From the NCBI RefSeq assembly GCF_049472675.1, contig NZ_JAPNXM010000002.1:1-64000 (forward strand): a stretch of DNA of 64,000 nucleotides, read 5' to 3'. The stretch is from Deferribacter thermophilus. GTDB taxonomy: Bacteria; Chrysiogenota; Deferribacteres; Deferribacterales; Deferribacteraceae. Positions 52,066 to 60,625 of this stretch are shown here, piece by piece (position 1 is the first letter of the stretch; each line of letters opens with the position of its first letter). Position numbers and translations under genes: made by a program. The notes under the pieces are model-generated. The model had not been told where the DNA came from, made no database searches, and was given only the letters and a program-made list of their open reading frames with translations.

Positions 52066-52842
52066 ATGTTTAAAAATGAAATTCTGATAGCTGGCAGAAA
52101 ATTTAAAAGCAGGTTGTTTATAGGTACTGGTAAATTTCCAAATAGCCAGGTGATGAAAGAAGCTTTAGAGGCTTCTGGTGCAGAGATTGTAACCGTTGCT
52201 TTAAGAAGGGTGGATATAGAAAACCCTTCAGATGATATCCTTTCACATATTGATAGAGAAAAGTATTTATTACTTCCTAATACATCTGGGGCAAGAGATG
52301 CTTTAGAAGCTGTTAGGCTTGCTAAAATAGCAAGAGCAGCAGGTTGTGAGCCATGGGTAAAACTCGAGGTAACACCTGACCCTTATTATCTTTTACCAGA
52401 TCCTATAGAAACATTTAAAGCTGCTGAGATTCTTGTAAAGGAAGGTTTTAATGTAATGCCTTATATTAATGCAGATCCAGTGCTTGCAAAGAGATTGGAA
52501 GAAATAGGTTGTGTTACGGTTATGCCTCTTGGTGCGCCTATTGGAACAAATAAAGGGATTAAAACTGAAGAAAATTTAAAGATAATTATAGAGCAGAGTT
52601 CTGTACCTGTGGTAGTGGATGCTGGGCTTGGAGCGCCAAGTCATGCTGCTTTGGCTATTGAACTTGGAGCTGATGCAGTTTTGGTAAATACAGCCATTGC
52701 TACAGCAAAGGATCCTGTGAAAATGGCTATTTCTTTCAAATTGGCTGTTGAAGCTGCATGTATGGCTAGAGATGCTGGTATGCCGCCTGTTAGAGAAAAA
52801 GCTGAAGCTTCTAGCCCTTTGACAGGTTTTTTAAGAGGTTAA
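52066..52842 (+). CDS. thiG: Thiazole synthase
   Basis: ThiG builds the thiazole part of thiamine. The TIM-barrel enzyme of 258 residues shows FIGTGKFPN at the start, VTVALRRVDI, the Schiff-base Lys region WVKLEVTPDP, VMPLGAPIG and DAGLGAPSHAA, all standard. The ATG at 52066 has GGGAGAAAAG as RBS. It is followed after 4 bases by thiH, its partner in making dehydroglycine. A sulfur carrier ThiS is not seen here. Confidence 0.96.
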   Translation: MFKNEILIAGRKFKSRLFIGTGKFPNSQVMKEALEASGAEIVTVALRRVDIENPSDDILSHIDREKYLLLPNTSGARDALEAVRLAKIARAAGCEPWVKLEVTPDPYYLLPDPIETFKAAEILVKEGFNVMPYINADPVLAKRLEEIGCVTVMPLGAPIGTNKGIKTEENLKIIIEQSSVPVVVDAGLGAPSHAALAIELGADAVLVNTAIATAKDPVKMAISFKLAVEAACMARDAGMPPVREKAEASSPLTGFLRG

Positions 52843-52846
52843 ATAA

Positions 52847-53965
52847 ATGAGTTTTTATGATATATACAAAGAATACAGCTGGGAAGAGATAAAGGATTTT
52901 ATTTATACTCGTAGAGAAAATGATGTTATTGATATATTATTTAAGGAAAATTTGTCAGTAGAGGATTTTGCTACCCTTTTATCACCTGCTGCAGAAAAGT
53001 TTTTAGAGGATATGGCTCAAAAAGCTCATAAAATTACTGTGATGCGATTTGGTAAAACGATTAAACTCTATGCTCCTCTTTATCTTTCAAATGTGTGTCA
53101 AAATGCTTGTACTTACTGTGGTTTTAATGTTTTTCACAAAATACCAAGAATCACCTTAAAGAAAGATGAAATAGAAAGGGAAGCAAAAGCAGTAGCTGAT
53201 ACTGGGATAAAACACATTTTATTGTTGACTGGAGAAGCTCCAAATGTAGCAACTCTTGAGTATCTAAAAGGTGCTGTTTCAATTTGTAATAAATATTTTT
53301 CATCAATAGGGATAGAGATTTATCCATTGGATATAAATGGTTATAAAGAGCTGATAGATGTAGGGGTGGATTATCTTACAATTTATCAAGAAACATATAA
53401 CAGAGAAACTTATGATAAAATACATCCAAAAGGGAAAAAGAAAGATTTCTTATGGAGGCTTGAAACGCCTGAAAGAGGTGCCATAGCTGGGATGAGGACA
53501 GTTGGGATTGGAGCTTTGATGGGGTTAGAGGATTTTAGAGTGGATGAATTTTTTGTTGGTCTTCATGCTAAGTATTTGATGAAGAAATATTGGAAAACGC
53601 ATATTACAGTTTCTTTTCCTAGAATGAGGAAGGCTCCAGGTGTAAAAACACCCTTTGTAGAGATTAGCGATAAAAATCTTGTGCAGTCGATGCTTGCGAT
53701 GAGGTTATTCTTGCACGATGTGGGAATTGTAATTTCAACAAGAGAGCCTGCAAATTTGAGGGATAATTTAATTCCTCTTGGTGTTACCCAAATGAGTGCA
53801 GGTTCTAAAACAGAGCCTGGTGGATATACACTAAAAGAAGATGAAAATGCTGAACAGTTTCACATTGAGGATAATAGAACGGTAGATGAAATTATAAATG
53901 TCATTAGATCTAAAGGGTATGACCCAGTTTTGAAGGATTGGGATAGAGCTTTTGTGATTTCATGA
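52847..53965 (+). CDS. thiH: 2-iminoacetate synthase (radical SAM)
   Basis: ThiH cleaves tyrosine to give dehydroglycine for ThiG. The cluster motif is CQNACTYCGFN (CxxxCxxC, near residue 84). LLLTGEAPNVATLEYL and DYLTIYQETYNRETYDKIHPKGKKKDF are the ThiH-specific parts. Length 372. The gene sits directly after thiG and 6 bases before the RlmD-like gene. Confidence 0.95.
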   Translation: MSFYDIYKEYSWEEIKDFIYTRRENDVIDILFKENLSVEDFATLLSPAAEKFLEDMAQKAHKITVMRFGKTIKLYAPLYLSNVCQNACTYCGFNVFHKIPRITLKKDEIEREAKAVADTGIKHILLLTGEAPNVATLEYLKGAVSICNKYFSSIGIEIYPLDINGYKELIDVGVDYLTIYQETYNRETYDKIHPKGKKKDFLWRLETPERGAIAGMRTVGIGALMGLEDFRVDEFFVGLHAKYLMKKYWKTHITVSFPRMRKAPGVKTPFVEISDKNLVQSMLAMRLFLHDVGIVISTREPANLRDNLIPLGVTQMSAGSKTEPGGYTLKEDENAEQFHIEDNRTVDEIINVIRSKGYDPVLKDWDRAFVIS

Positions 53966-53971
53966 TTTTCG

Positions 53972-55153
53972 ATGATTTATAAAAATGTTGAAATTACAGA
54001 TACCGCTTATGGTGGCTATGGCGTTGCAAAGGTTGATGGCGGTTTTACAGTTTTTATCCCTCAAACAGTTGAGGGGGATGTAGTAGACTTTGAAATATTT
54101 GAAAAAAAGAAAACCCATTCTTTCGCTAAACTGATCAAAATTCATAAACCTTCAAAATTAAGAAGAGAGTTTCCTTGTAAATTTTTTAATGAATGTGGCG
54201 GATGTCAATTTGGTCATATCGATTATGATTACCAAATCGAAATAAAAAAGAGATTAATTAATAACTTTTTTAGGAAGGTAGAAGGGTTTAAAATTGATGG
54301 TGTAATTACTTCTCCAGAGTTTAGATACAGGTTTAGAGCTACTTTTAGACTAAAAAATGGTAAATTTGGTTTTTTAGGTTTTAAAAGTAATAAATTTACC
54401 CCTATTACCGACTGTCTTATTTGCAAAGAAACAGTTGTAGAGAAGATATCAAAAATCGCAAATAAATACCAAGAAAGTGAGATTAATAAGTGTTATATTA
54501 TTGAAAATGAAGAAAGTGAGGCTTTATTAAATACTGATAGTGAATTAGAAAATCTCGAGAATTTTAAAAACATAGTAGGATTAAAAGCTAAAAATAAAAT
54601 TTTAGGGGATAGTTTACTAAAAATAGATGTGGGTGATTTTTATTATTATGTAGGATTTGATTCTTTTAGTCAGTCAAATAGATTTTTGTTGAGAGAGTTT
54701 GCTGAGGTAGTTGTTAATTTTGTAGATGAAAATGATAAAGTTTTAGAGTTATATGCTGGAAGTGGCTTTTTTACTCATAAAGTTGCTAAAAAAGCAAAAG
54801 CTGTATTGGCCATTGAAGAGAATAGAGAAGCTATCGGTTTGTTGAAAAAGTTGAATATTGAAAATGTTGATATAATTGGCAGTAAAGCAGAAAATATAAA
54901 AAAGATGGATATTAATACATATAATACACTGTTGGTTGATCCACCAAGAACTGGACTTTCAAAACCTGTAATTGATGCTATTTCAAACAGATTTGAAAAA
55001 ATAATATATGTATCCTGCAATCCTTCCACAATGGCTAGAGACATTTTAAGGCTTTCTGATAATTACGATCTGAAAAAGTATCTGTTTATAGATATGTTTC
55101 CAAATACTTATCATATTGAAAGTATAGCTTTATTAGAAAGAAAAGAGGGGTAA
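53972..55153 (+). CDS. 23S rRNA (uracil-5)-methyltransferase, RlmD/TrmA family
   Basis: The protein has a TRAM domain at the N-terminus (TAYGGYGVAKVDGGFTVFIPQTV), a [4Fe-4S] cluster site CKFFNECGGC with a later Cys, the SAM site LELYAGSGFFTHKVA and the catalytic loop VDPPRTGLS, followed by the nucleophile Cys in YVSCNPSTMARDIL. This is the RumA (RlmD or RlmC) group that methylates uridines of 23S rRNA. The precise site is not deducible. It lacks a visible RBS and is probably coupled to thiH. 393 residues. Confidence 0.92.
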   Translation: MIYKNVEITDTAYGGYGVAKVDGGFTVFIPQTVEGDVVDFEIFEKKKTHSFAKLIKIHKPSKLRREFPCKFFNECGGCQFGHIDYDYQIEIKKRLINNFFRKVEGFKIDGVITSPEFRYRFRATFRLKNGKFGFLGFKSNKFTPITDCLICKETVVEKISKIANKYQESEINKCYIIENEESEALLNTDSELENLENFKNIVGLKAKNKILGDSLLKIDVGDFYYYVGFDSFSQSNRFLLREFAEVVVNFVDENDKVLELYAGSGFFTHKVAKKAKAVLAIEENREAIGLLKKLNIENVDIIGSKAENIKKMDINTYNTLLVDPPRTGLSKPVIDAISNRFEKIIYVSCNPSTMARDILRLSDNYDLKKYLFIDMFPNTYHIESIALLERKEG

Positions 55154-55606
55154 ATGAGTATTATAAGAATTACAGATTTTTTTAGTGCAGAAGTTAGTTT
55201 TGATAAAATGGTAGGGAAAATAAAAAAGGTTAAAATATTATTTGGTGATTATGATAATTATGAAACAGAAAAACTGCCTGCTGATATTGTGAGATATTTT
55301 AAAAAGTACCCTTTTGAAAATATTGATGTTTTTTGTTTGGTTGTAACGGAAAAAATTAATTCAACTTTTTTAAAGATTTATAAAAATCTTTTAGATGTGA
55401 GTTATGGTAAGACGATTACTTATGGAGAACTTGCCGAAAAATCTGGGATAAAAAATGGGGCAAGAGTTGTGGGTAGTGCGATGGCAAAAAATAATTACCC
55501 TTTGATTATCCCTTGTCACAGAGTGGTGGCTAAAAATGGTTTAGGTGGTTTTTATTATGGCTTAGATAACAAACATAAACTTATTGAGTGGGAAAAATCT
55601 TTATGA
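55154..55606 (+). CDS. ogt: Methylated-DNA--protein-cysteine methyltransferase (Ogt/MGMT-like)
   Basis: The active-site motif is IPCHRVV, with the Cys accepting the alkyl group from O6-methylguanine. TYGELAEKSGI and GGFYYGLDNKHKLIEWE are standard. The 150 residues include a shortened N-terminal domain. ATG directly follows the stop of the methyltransferase gene, with GAGGGG upstream. Its stop overlaps the next gene start (ATGA). Confidence 0.92.
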   Translation: MSIIRITDFFSAEVSFDKMVGKIKKVKILFGDYDNYETEKLPADIVRYFKKYPFENIDVFCLVVTEKINSTFLKIYKNLLDVSYGKTITYGELAEKSGIKNGARVVGSAMAKNNYPLIIPCHRVVAKNGLGGFYYGLDNKHKLIEWEKSL

Positions 55607-57195
55607 AATTGTGGGATATTAAAGATTATAAAGATTTAAAAGCTGATGGTTTTGAAAAAAGCTTTAATTATTTTAAAAATCTCATTGAATCTTTGTTTAA
55701 GCTTCAGATGAATCCAGCGATGGCAAAATCGATAGCAAAAAGCTTGAAGATTTTAGCAAAGCTTTTTTGGAAAAAGCTTAGTGATGAATATAAATATTTT
55801 TTGGAAAAATATGCAGTTATAAATGGTATATCAAGAACTGAATTGTTATATACCATCATGTTTCCAGATATTTTGTCATTTTTTATGGTGAAAGCTGGGA
55901 AGATGAAATTTAGGAATATCCCTGATATATTTTTGGGGTGTACTACATCATTATTAAAAAGTGATGAAAATTCAACAATGCACTGCAGAAATTTGGATTA
56001 TTTTGGAGGTTCTTTTTGGACATCACAACATACTATTATGACTTATAGATTAGCTAATGTTGTTCCAAGTGTGAATATTACGACGTGGGGGTTGCCTGTA
56101 ATAGGTATTACTGCAGTGAATGAGGCAGGTATTTCTCAATCTGTTCATATGCTTTTTACTCAGGATGTGAGTCTGAAGGGAAGTTTTATTATGGATCTCT
56201 CATATCAGGTAATAACTAAGGCAGAATGTATTGAGGATGTGAAAAAGATTTTAAAAAACAAAAGGACTGTTTCTGGTTGGACAATAATTAACTACAGTCA
56301 TAGAGAAAATAAAGGGGTTATTTCTGAAATTAGTGCAAAAGATATTGACTTTATTGAAATAGATAAGCCTGTGTTTCATTATAACAATTTTTACATTTCT
56401 GAAAAATTGAAAAAATCAGAATTTTACCCTTCTTACATCTGGATTCAGAATAACCATTATAGAAATAAAAGACTTTATGAATTAACAGGAAATAGAGATT
56501 TTTTTAATGAAAATGATGCGGTAAAATTGATTTCTGATAATAATGATTATTATTTGAAAGATAATGATATATTTGGGCATACTGTGGCAAACAGCTTTAC
56601 AGTTTCCTCTGCAGTGATCGATTTTAATAAGGATTATATTTTGGTTGGTGATAATCCACCACCTGCTTCTATTGGTGTGTTTAAAAAATATAATTTGACC
56701 GATTTGTTTAAAGGTAAATTAGAAGAGTTAGATAATATTGAAACAAATCATGATGAAGAAACTTATAAGATTTATGAACTTGTTACAAAGGTTATGGATA
56801 ATTTATATTCAGGGAAAGGGTATTATTCCAGTTTGGCACTTATCAATAAATCCGATTTAGAGATTGATAGTAGTTACTTTTTACAATTATTAAAATCGGT
56901 TTTACTGATAAAAGTTGAAGATTATATTGGAGCGAAGAAAATTTTAAAAAGAATTATAGAATCAAATAAACTTGATACTTATAGAAATGGAAATGTGAAA
57001 CTTTTATTGGGTATGATTTATGATGTAATTGGGGAAAGGGAAAAGGCGATAAAAATTTATAAAGAGATTTTAGCACAAAACAGTTTTTTTGACCTATTAG
57101 ATTATGCTTGGAAATTTTATAATAAGAGATGCTGTAAAAGTAAGCTGCAAAAGATTGTTCCAAACTTTTTCCTCTCTTTTTATTTGTTGGTTTAG
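55603..57195 (+). CDS. C45/acyltransferase-like Ntn-hydrolase with C-terminal TPR-like region
   Basis: Residues about 70-370 resemble the acyl-CoA:6-aminopenicillanic acid acyltransferase (peptidase C45) family. The expected nucleophile Cys, which becomes N-terminal by self-cleavage, is in FLGCTTSLL (near residue 113). The conserved MHCRNLDY and GWTIINYS regions are present, as well as HTVANSFTVSS. The C-terminal 160 residues are helical and TPR-like. Substrate is unknown; relatives act on acyl amides, N-acyl amino acids and bile salts. The start is ATG 55603, overlapping ogt by 4 bases. The length (530 residues) is more than the family's usual 340 because of the TPR part. The gene's close coupling to ogt is unexplained. 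Confidence 0.78.
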   Translation: MKLWDIKDYKDLKADGFEKSFNYFKNLIESLFKLQMNPAMAKSIAKSLKILAKLFWKKLSDEYKYFLEKYAVINGISRTELLYTIMFPDILSFFMVKAGKMKFRNIPDIFLGCTTSLLKSDENSTMHCRNLDYFGGSFWTSQHTIMTYRLANVVPSVNITTWGLPVIGITAVNEAGISQSVHMLFTQDVSLKGSFIMDLSYQVITKAECIEDVKKILKNKRTVSGWTIINYSHRENKGVISEISAKDIDFIEIDKPVFHYNNFYISEKLKKSEFYPSYIWIQNNHYRNKRLYELTGNRDFFNENDAVKLISDNNDYYLKDNDIFGHTVANSFTVSSAVIDFNKDYILVGDNPPPASIGVFKKYNLTDLFKGKLEELDNIETNHDEETYKIYELVTKVMDNLYSGKGYYSSLALINKSDLEIDSSYFLQLLKSVLLIKVEDYIGAKKILKRIIESNKLDTYRNGNVKLLLGMIYDVIGEREKAIKIYKEILAQNSFFDLLDYAWKFYNKRCCKSKLQKIVPNFFLSFYLLV

Positions 57196-57351
57196 TGAAG
57201 CTAAAATTTAAGGATATTATAAAAAAGTTATAAAATTAGGGTAAAAATTATTTTTTTAAATGTAATGAATATATAAAAGCTTTAATACCAAGAAGTTAGA
57301 TTTACTACTAAACTAAATGCTTTTATTTATTAGTTATTGTTAATATTTTTA

Positions 57352-57379
57352 TTGACAAATGAAAATTAATTATTATTGT
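57352..57379 (+). promoter_or_regulatory. Promoter of the candidate small RNA
   Basis: TTGACA (57352-57357), 16 bases, TATTGT (57374-57379). Transcription would begin about 57386. Between 57196 and 57351 I see no gene or other feature. Confidence 0.55.
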
Positions 57380-57385
57380 ACACCC

Positions 57386-57457
57386 ATCAAGTATGGACAT
57401 CCTCCCATAGTAATAGATAACTCCCCCACAAAAAGGGACCGAAAGGTCCCTTTTTTA
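57386..57457 (+). ncRNA. Candidate trans-acting small RNA with two C-rich anti-Shine-Dalgarno loops
   Basis: A promoter (57352-57379) and an intrinsic terminator (57435-57456) bracket about 72 bases that contain no credible reading frame. A small 5' hairpin (CCAT 57384-57387, loop CAAGT, ATGG 57393-57396) is followed by single-stranded stretches TCCTCCC (57400-57406) and CTCCCCC (57421-57427), separated by an A-rich piece. This is the layout of base-pairing small RNAs with C-rich seed regions. GACATCCTCC (57396-57405) is complementary to the dapA ribosome-binding site, and CCCCCACAA (57423-57431) to that of the quinone oxidoreductase gene. Confidence 0.6.
57435..57456 (+). terminator. Intrinsic terminator of the candidate small RNA
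   Basis: GGGACC and GGTCCC form a perfect 6-bp stem with a GAAA tetraloop, followed by TTTTTT. It is 50 bases before the next gene, and 240 bases after the stop of the previous gene, so it does not obviously belong to either. Confidence 0.9.
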
Positions 57458-57471
57458 TTTATTAAACTTTG

Positions 57472-57500
57472 TTGCAATCGTTAAATAAATTTAATATAAT
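57472..57500 (+). promoter_or_regulatory. Promoter of the ODP gene, leaderless arrangement
   Basis: TTGCAA (57472-57477), 17-base spacer, TATAAT (57495-57500), then five bases to the ATG at 57506. No Shine-Dalgarno sequence can fit. Confidence 0.7.
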
Positions 57501-57505
57501 TTAAT

Positions 57506-58282
57506 ATGAATGATAACTTGATAGACCCAGTTGAGATTGCTGAAGATATTTTTTGGGTTGGGCATGAATTGCCAGATGACCCTTTTCAATGTCATGTATA
57601 TTTAATCTTAAATGGTAAAGAATCTATTTTAATAGATCCAGGTTCTAAGATAACTTTTAAATATTCATTAGAGAAGATTGAGCAAATAATACCCTTTTCG
57701 TATATAAAGTATTTTGTATGTCAGCATCAAGACCCTGATATTACAGCGTCTTTGGAAATGATAAAAGATCTTTTGATTAGAGATGATGCAGTTATTGTTA
57801 GCCATTGGAGAGCTATTGCTTTATTGAAGCATTACAACCTCAATATTCCTATGATATGTGTGGAAAAGGAAAATTGGAAGTTAAACGCAGGTGGGAGAGA
57901 ATTAGAGTTTATCTTTACACCATATTGTCATTTCCCTGGTGCTTTCTGTACTTATGATAAAAAAAGCAAAGTTTTATTTTCTAGTGATCTGTTTGGTGGA
58001 TTTACAGATGGGTTCAAACTTTTTGCAGAAGATATTAAATATTTTGATTCAATAACTGCCTTTCATGAACATTATATGCCATCAAAAGAGATTTTAGTAC
58101 ATAGTTTAAAAAAGATTGAAAAGTATGATATTGATTTAATTGCTCCTCAGCATGGATCAATTATTAAAAGAGATCTGATAAAACCTATAATAAATAAAAT
58201 GAAAAATCTTGATTGTGGGCTTTTTTTACTTACTCAAACAAGTACTGAGTTGGAAAAGCTTAGAAAGTTAAATAAATTTTAA
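57506..58282 (+). CDS. ODP-type metallo-beta-lactamase-fold di-iron protein (oxygen/NO-binding sensor)
   Basis: The protein (258 residues) has the metallo-beta-lactamase fold of flavodiiron proteins without the flavodoxin domain. Ligand candidates are HQDPD (CQHQDPDITAS near 72), SHWRAIALL, PYCHFPGAFCTYD, SSDLFGG and APQHGSII. The HxDxD variant (where MBL hydrolases have HxHxD) is typical of the di-iron ODP domain that binds oxygen. It is followed after 17 bases by a diguanylate cyclase, so an oxygen or nitric-oxide signal to cyclic-di-GMP is a fair inference. The start uses a near-consensus promoter that leaves no leader. Confidence 0.82.
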   Translation: MNDNLIDPVEIAEDIFWVGHELPDDPFQCHVYLILNGKESILIDPGSKITFKYSLEKIEQIIPFSYIKYFVCQHQDPDITASLEMIKDLLIRDDAVIVSHWRAIALLKHYNLNIPMICVEKENWKLNAGGRELEFIFTPYCHFPGAFCTYDKKSKVLFSSDLFGGFTDGFKLFAEDIKYFDSITAFHEHYMPSKEILVHSLKKIEKYDIDLIAPQHGSIIKRDLIKPIINKMKNLDCGLFLLTQTSTELEKLRKLNKF

Positions 58283-58299
58283 ACGCTTTTTTGGAAACA

Positions 58300-59229
58300 A
58301 TGGCAACTTATAAAGATTTTACTGAGCTTATTAGAGAGTTTGTTATAGAATTAAGGAGTGCTTTTGATTTTGATAGTATTGAATTTTATATTGATTATAA
58401 AGGGAAACTTTTTTATTTCTTAGCTGAGACTCCATCAATATGGGAAGAAATCAAACAACAAGAATATGTTAAAGATATTTTACAATTAAAAATGAGTGAA
58501 TATTATGAAAAATATCCCAACTATTTAAATATTGAAAATGTTTTTTATATACCAATTCCTGAAGTTGAAAGTGATAAAATTATTGCTGTTATGAAGTTGG
58601 ATTTAAAAGAACCTATTTCTATTGACGAGGATATTTTAGAAATCCTGAAAAAAGTTATAAATTTCTTAAGTATAGCTTTTGAAAGAGAGTTTATCAGAAG
58701 AAAATTGATTGAAGAGCGTGAAGAATTTTATGAACTCTCTATACACGATCCATTAACGGGATGTTATACCAGATATTATTTGACAGAAACAATTAGGAGG
58801 TTTTTTGCTTTACATGATAGGGGTGAAATACCATCTGTTGGTTTTATAATGCTTGATATTGATGATTTTAAAAAAATAAATGACATTTATGGGCACGATG
58901 TTGGGGATGAAGTGTTAAGTGTGATTGGAAAAATTATTAAAAATGAGGTTAGAGTGGGAGATATACCTGTTAGATACGGTGGTGAGGAGTTTATTATTGT
59001 TGCGGTGGTGAATGATATCAAAAGTGTTTATATGGTTGCAGAGAGGATTAGAGCAAAGCTTGAAGAATACAAATGGGATGCACCGTTAGATAAGGAAAGA
59101 ATTACTGCGAGTTTCGGAGTTGTGCTGCGCAAAAAAGGGGAATCTTTTGAAGATGTAATTAAAAGGGTGGATATTAATTTGTATAAGGCTAAATCTGCTG
59201 GGAAAAATACTGTTATTTGCGAGGAATAA
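58300..59229 (+). CDS. Diguanylate cyclase (GGDEF) with N-terminal GAF-like domain
   Basis: The GGDEF domain (about 150-310) has the active-site RYGGEEFIIVA and the metal Asp in MLDIDDFKKINDIYGH. The inhibitory I-site RVGD is five residues before GGEEF, so feedback by cyclic-di-GMP is expected. The N-terminal 140 residues are GAF-like and soluble, with no membrane segment. The enzyme makes cyclic-di-GMP. The start is ATG 58300, since GGA precedes it and TTG at 58291 has nothing. It follows the ODP gene by 17 bases, so the two are probably one operon. Confidence 0.92.
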   Translation: MATYKDFTELIREFVIELRSAFDFDSIEFYIDYKGKLFYFLAETPSIWEEIKQQEYVKDILQLKMSEYYEKYPNYLNIENVFYIPIPEVESDKIIAVMKLDLKEPISIDEDILEILKKVINFLSIAFEREFIRRKLIEEREEFYELSIHDPLTGCYTRYYLTETIRRFFALHDRGEIPSVGFIMLDIDDFKKINDIYGHDVGDEVLSVIGKIIKNEVRVGDIPVRYGGEEFIIVAVVNDIKSVYMVAERIRAKLEEYKWDAPLDKERITASFGVVLRKKGESFEDVIKRVDINLYKAKSAGKNTVICEE

Positions 59230-59317
59230 CAGTTTTTATCTTTTTAAATCTAGATTATAATTTTCAATCTTTATATTTTCTGTTATAAGTAAGTTAATAT
59301 AACAATTGGGGTGAGAA

Positions 59318-60616
59318 ATGATAAATTATGTTTTTGATACAAATGTGCTACTTTATGATCCGATTTCAATTTTTACTTTTGAAAACAGTGTTATTAATAT
59401 TCCGATTACAGTTATTGAAGAGATAGATATTTTTAAAAAGCACATGGATCAAACAGGTTATAATGCAAGGTTTGTAGCAAGAAAGCTTGATGAGCTAAGA
59501 AGTTTGGGAGAACTAAATAAAGGGGTTAAGATAGAAAATGGCTCTATAATAAGGGTCAATGTTTGTAATCATCATTTAAAAGATTTGATACCAGATGAGC
59601 TAATTAGTGATAAAGCTGATAACCTTATACTTTCTGTGGCTAAGTATTTGCAGGAAAAAGAGAATAAAGAGGTTATTTTTGTTACCAAGGATGCAAACTT
59701 AAGGATTAAGGCTGATGTCTTGGGGATAAAATCAATAGATTATGAAAAGGATAAGGTAGAAATAGAAAGTTTTTTTGAAGGTGCTAAAAAAGTTGTGGTT
59801 AGTGATGATTCTATAAATAGATTTTATAAAGATGATGAGCTTGAAATAGAAATTGATGCAGATGAAAACGAGTATCTGTTTTTGGTTTCAGAAATAAATG
59901 AGAAGCATACTGCACTTGGAAAGTATTCTAAGAAAAATGGTAAAGTTGTTAAAATTAAAGAGTACAAAGATGGGATATGGGGGATATTTGCTAGAAATGC
60001 CGAGCAAAAATTTGCTTTTGATGCATTGATGGATGATTCTATAAAGCTTGTCTGTTTGATGGGGATTGCAGGCACAGGGAAAACACTACTTGCAATAGCT
60101 GCAGGACTTAAAAAGGTTGCGGATGATAGAGTCTATAAAAAACTTCTTGTGGCAAGGCCTATTTTCCCGATGGGGAAAGATTTGGGTTATTTGCCTGGAG
60201 AATTGAAAGAGAAGTTAAACCCCTGGATGCAACCAGTGTATGATAATTTACAGCTAATTTTATCCAGTGATGAAGGAGGGTATTCTTACAAGGCGCTTCT
60301 TGATCAAAATATTGTAGAAATTGAAGCTCTCACTTATATCAGAGGGAGAAGTATGCCAAACCAATATTTTATAGTGGATGAAGCCCAAAATTTAACCCCT
60401 CATGAGATAAAAACTATACTTACTAGGGCAGGTGAGAATACAAAGGTTATTTTGACAGGTGATCCCTATCAGATAGACAATCCGTATATAGATTATCATT
60501 CAAATGGATTGACTTATGTTGTGGATAAATTTAAAGATGATGAGATTGCAGCGGTAGTAACTTTGATAAAAGGGGAAAGATCTGAGCTAGCCACAAAGGC
60601 AGCTAAAAAGTTGTAG
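59318..60616 (+). CDS. PhoH2-type protein: PIN ribonuclease domain fused to PhoH ATPase
   Basis: The N-terminal PIN domain (INYVFDTNVLLYDP, with IEEID and VTKDANLRIKAD acidic sites) precedes the PhoH domain with Walker A LMGIAGTGKTLLAIAAG, Walker B FIVDEAQNLT and the sensor-like ILTGDPYQID. Such proteins unwind and cut RNA. The length of 432 residues is standard. GGGGTGAG precedes ATG. It is the first of a group with gmhA and rfaE2 (9 bases away). Confidence 0.93.
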   Translation: MINYVFDTNVLLYDPISIFTFENSVINIPITVIEEIDIFKKHMDQTGYNARFVARKLDELRSLGELNKGVKIENGSIIRVNVCNHHLKDLIPDELISDKADNLILSVAKYLQEKENKEVIFVTKDANLRIKADVLGIKSIDYEKDKVEIESFFEGAKKVVVSDDSINRFYKDDELEIEIDADENEYLFLVSEINEKHTALGKYSKKNGKVVKIKEYKDGIWGIFARNAEQKFAFDALMDDSIKLVCLMGIAGTGKTLLAIAAGLKKVADDRVYKKLLVARPIFPMGKDLGYLPGELKEKLNPWMQPVYDNLQLILSSDEGGYSYKALLDQNIVEIEALTYIRGRSMPNQYFIVDEAQNLTPHEIKTILTRAGENTKVILTGDPYQIDNPYIDYHSNGLTYVVDKFKDDEIAAVVTLIKGERSELATKAAKKL

Positions 60617-60625
60617 GGGTAAAAG

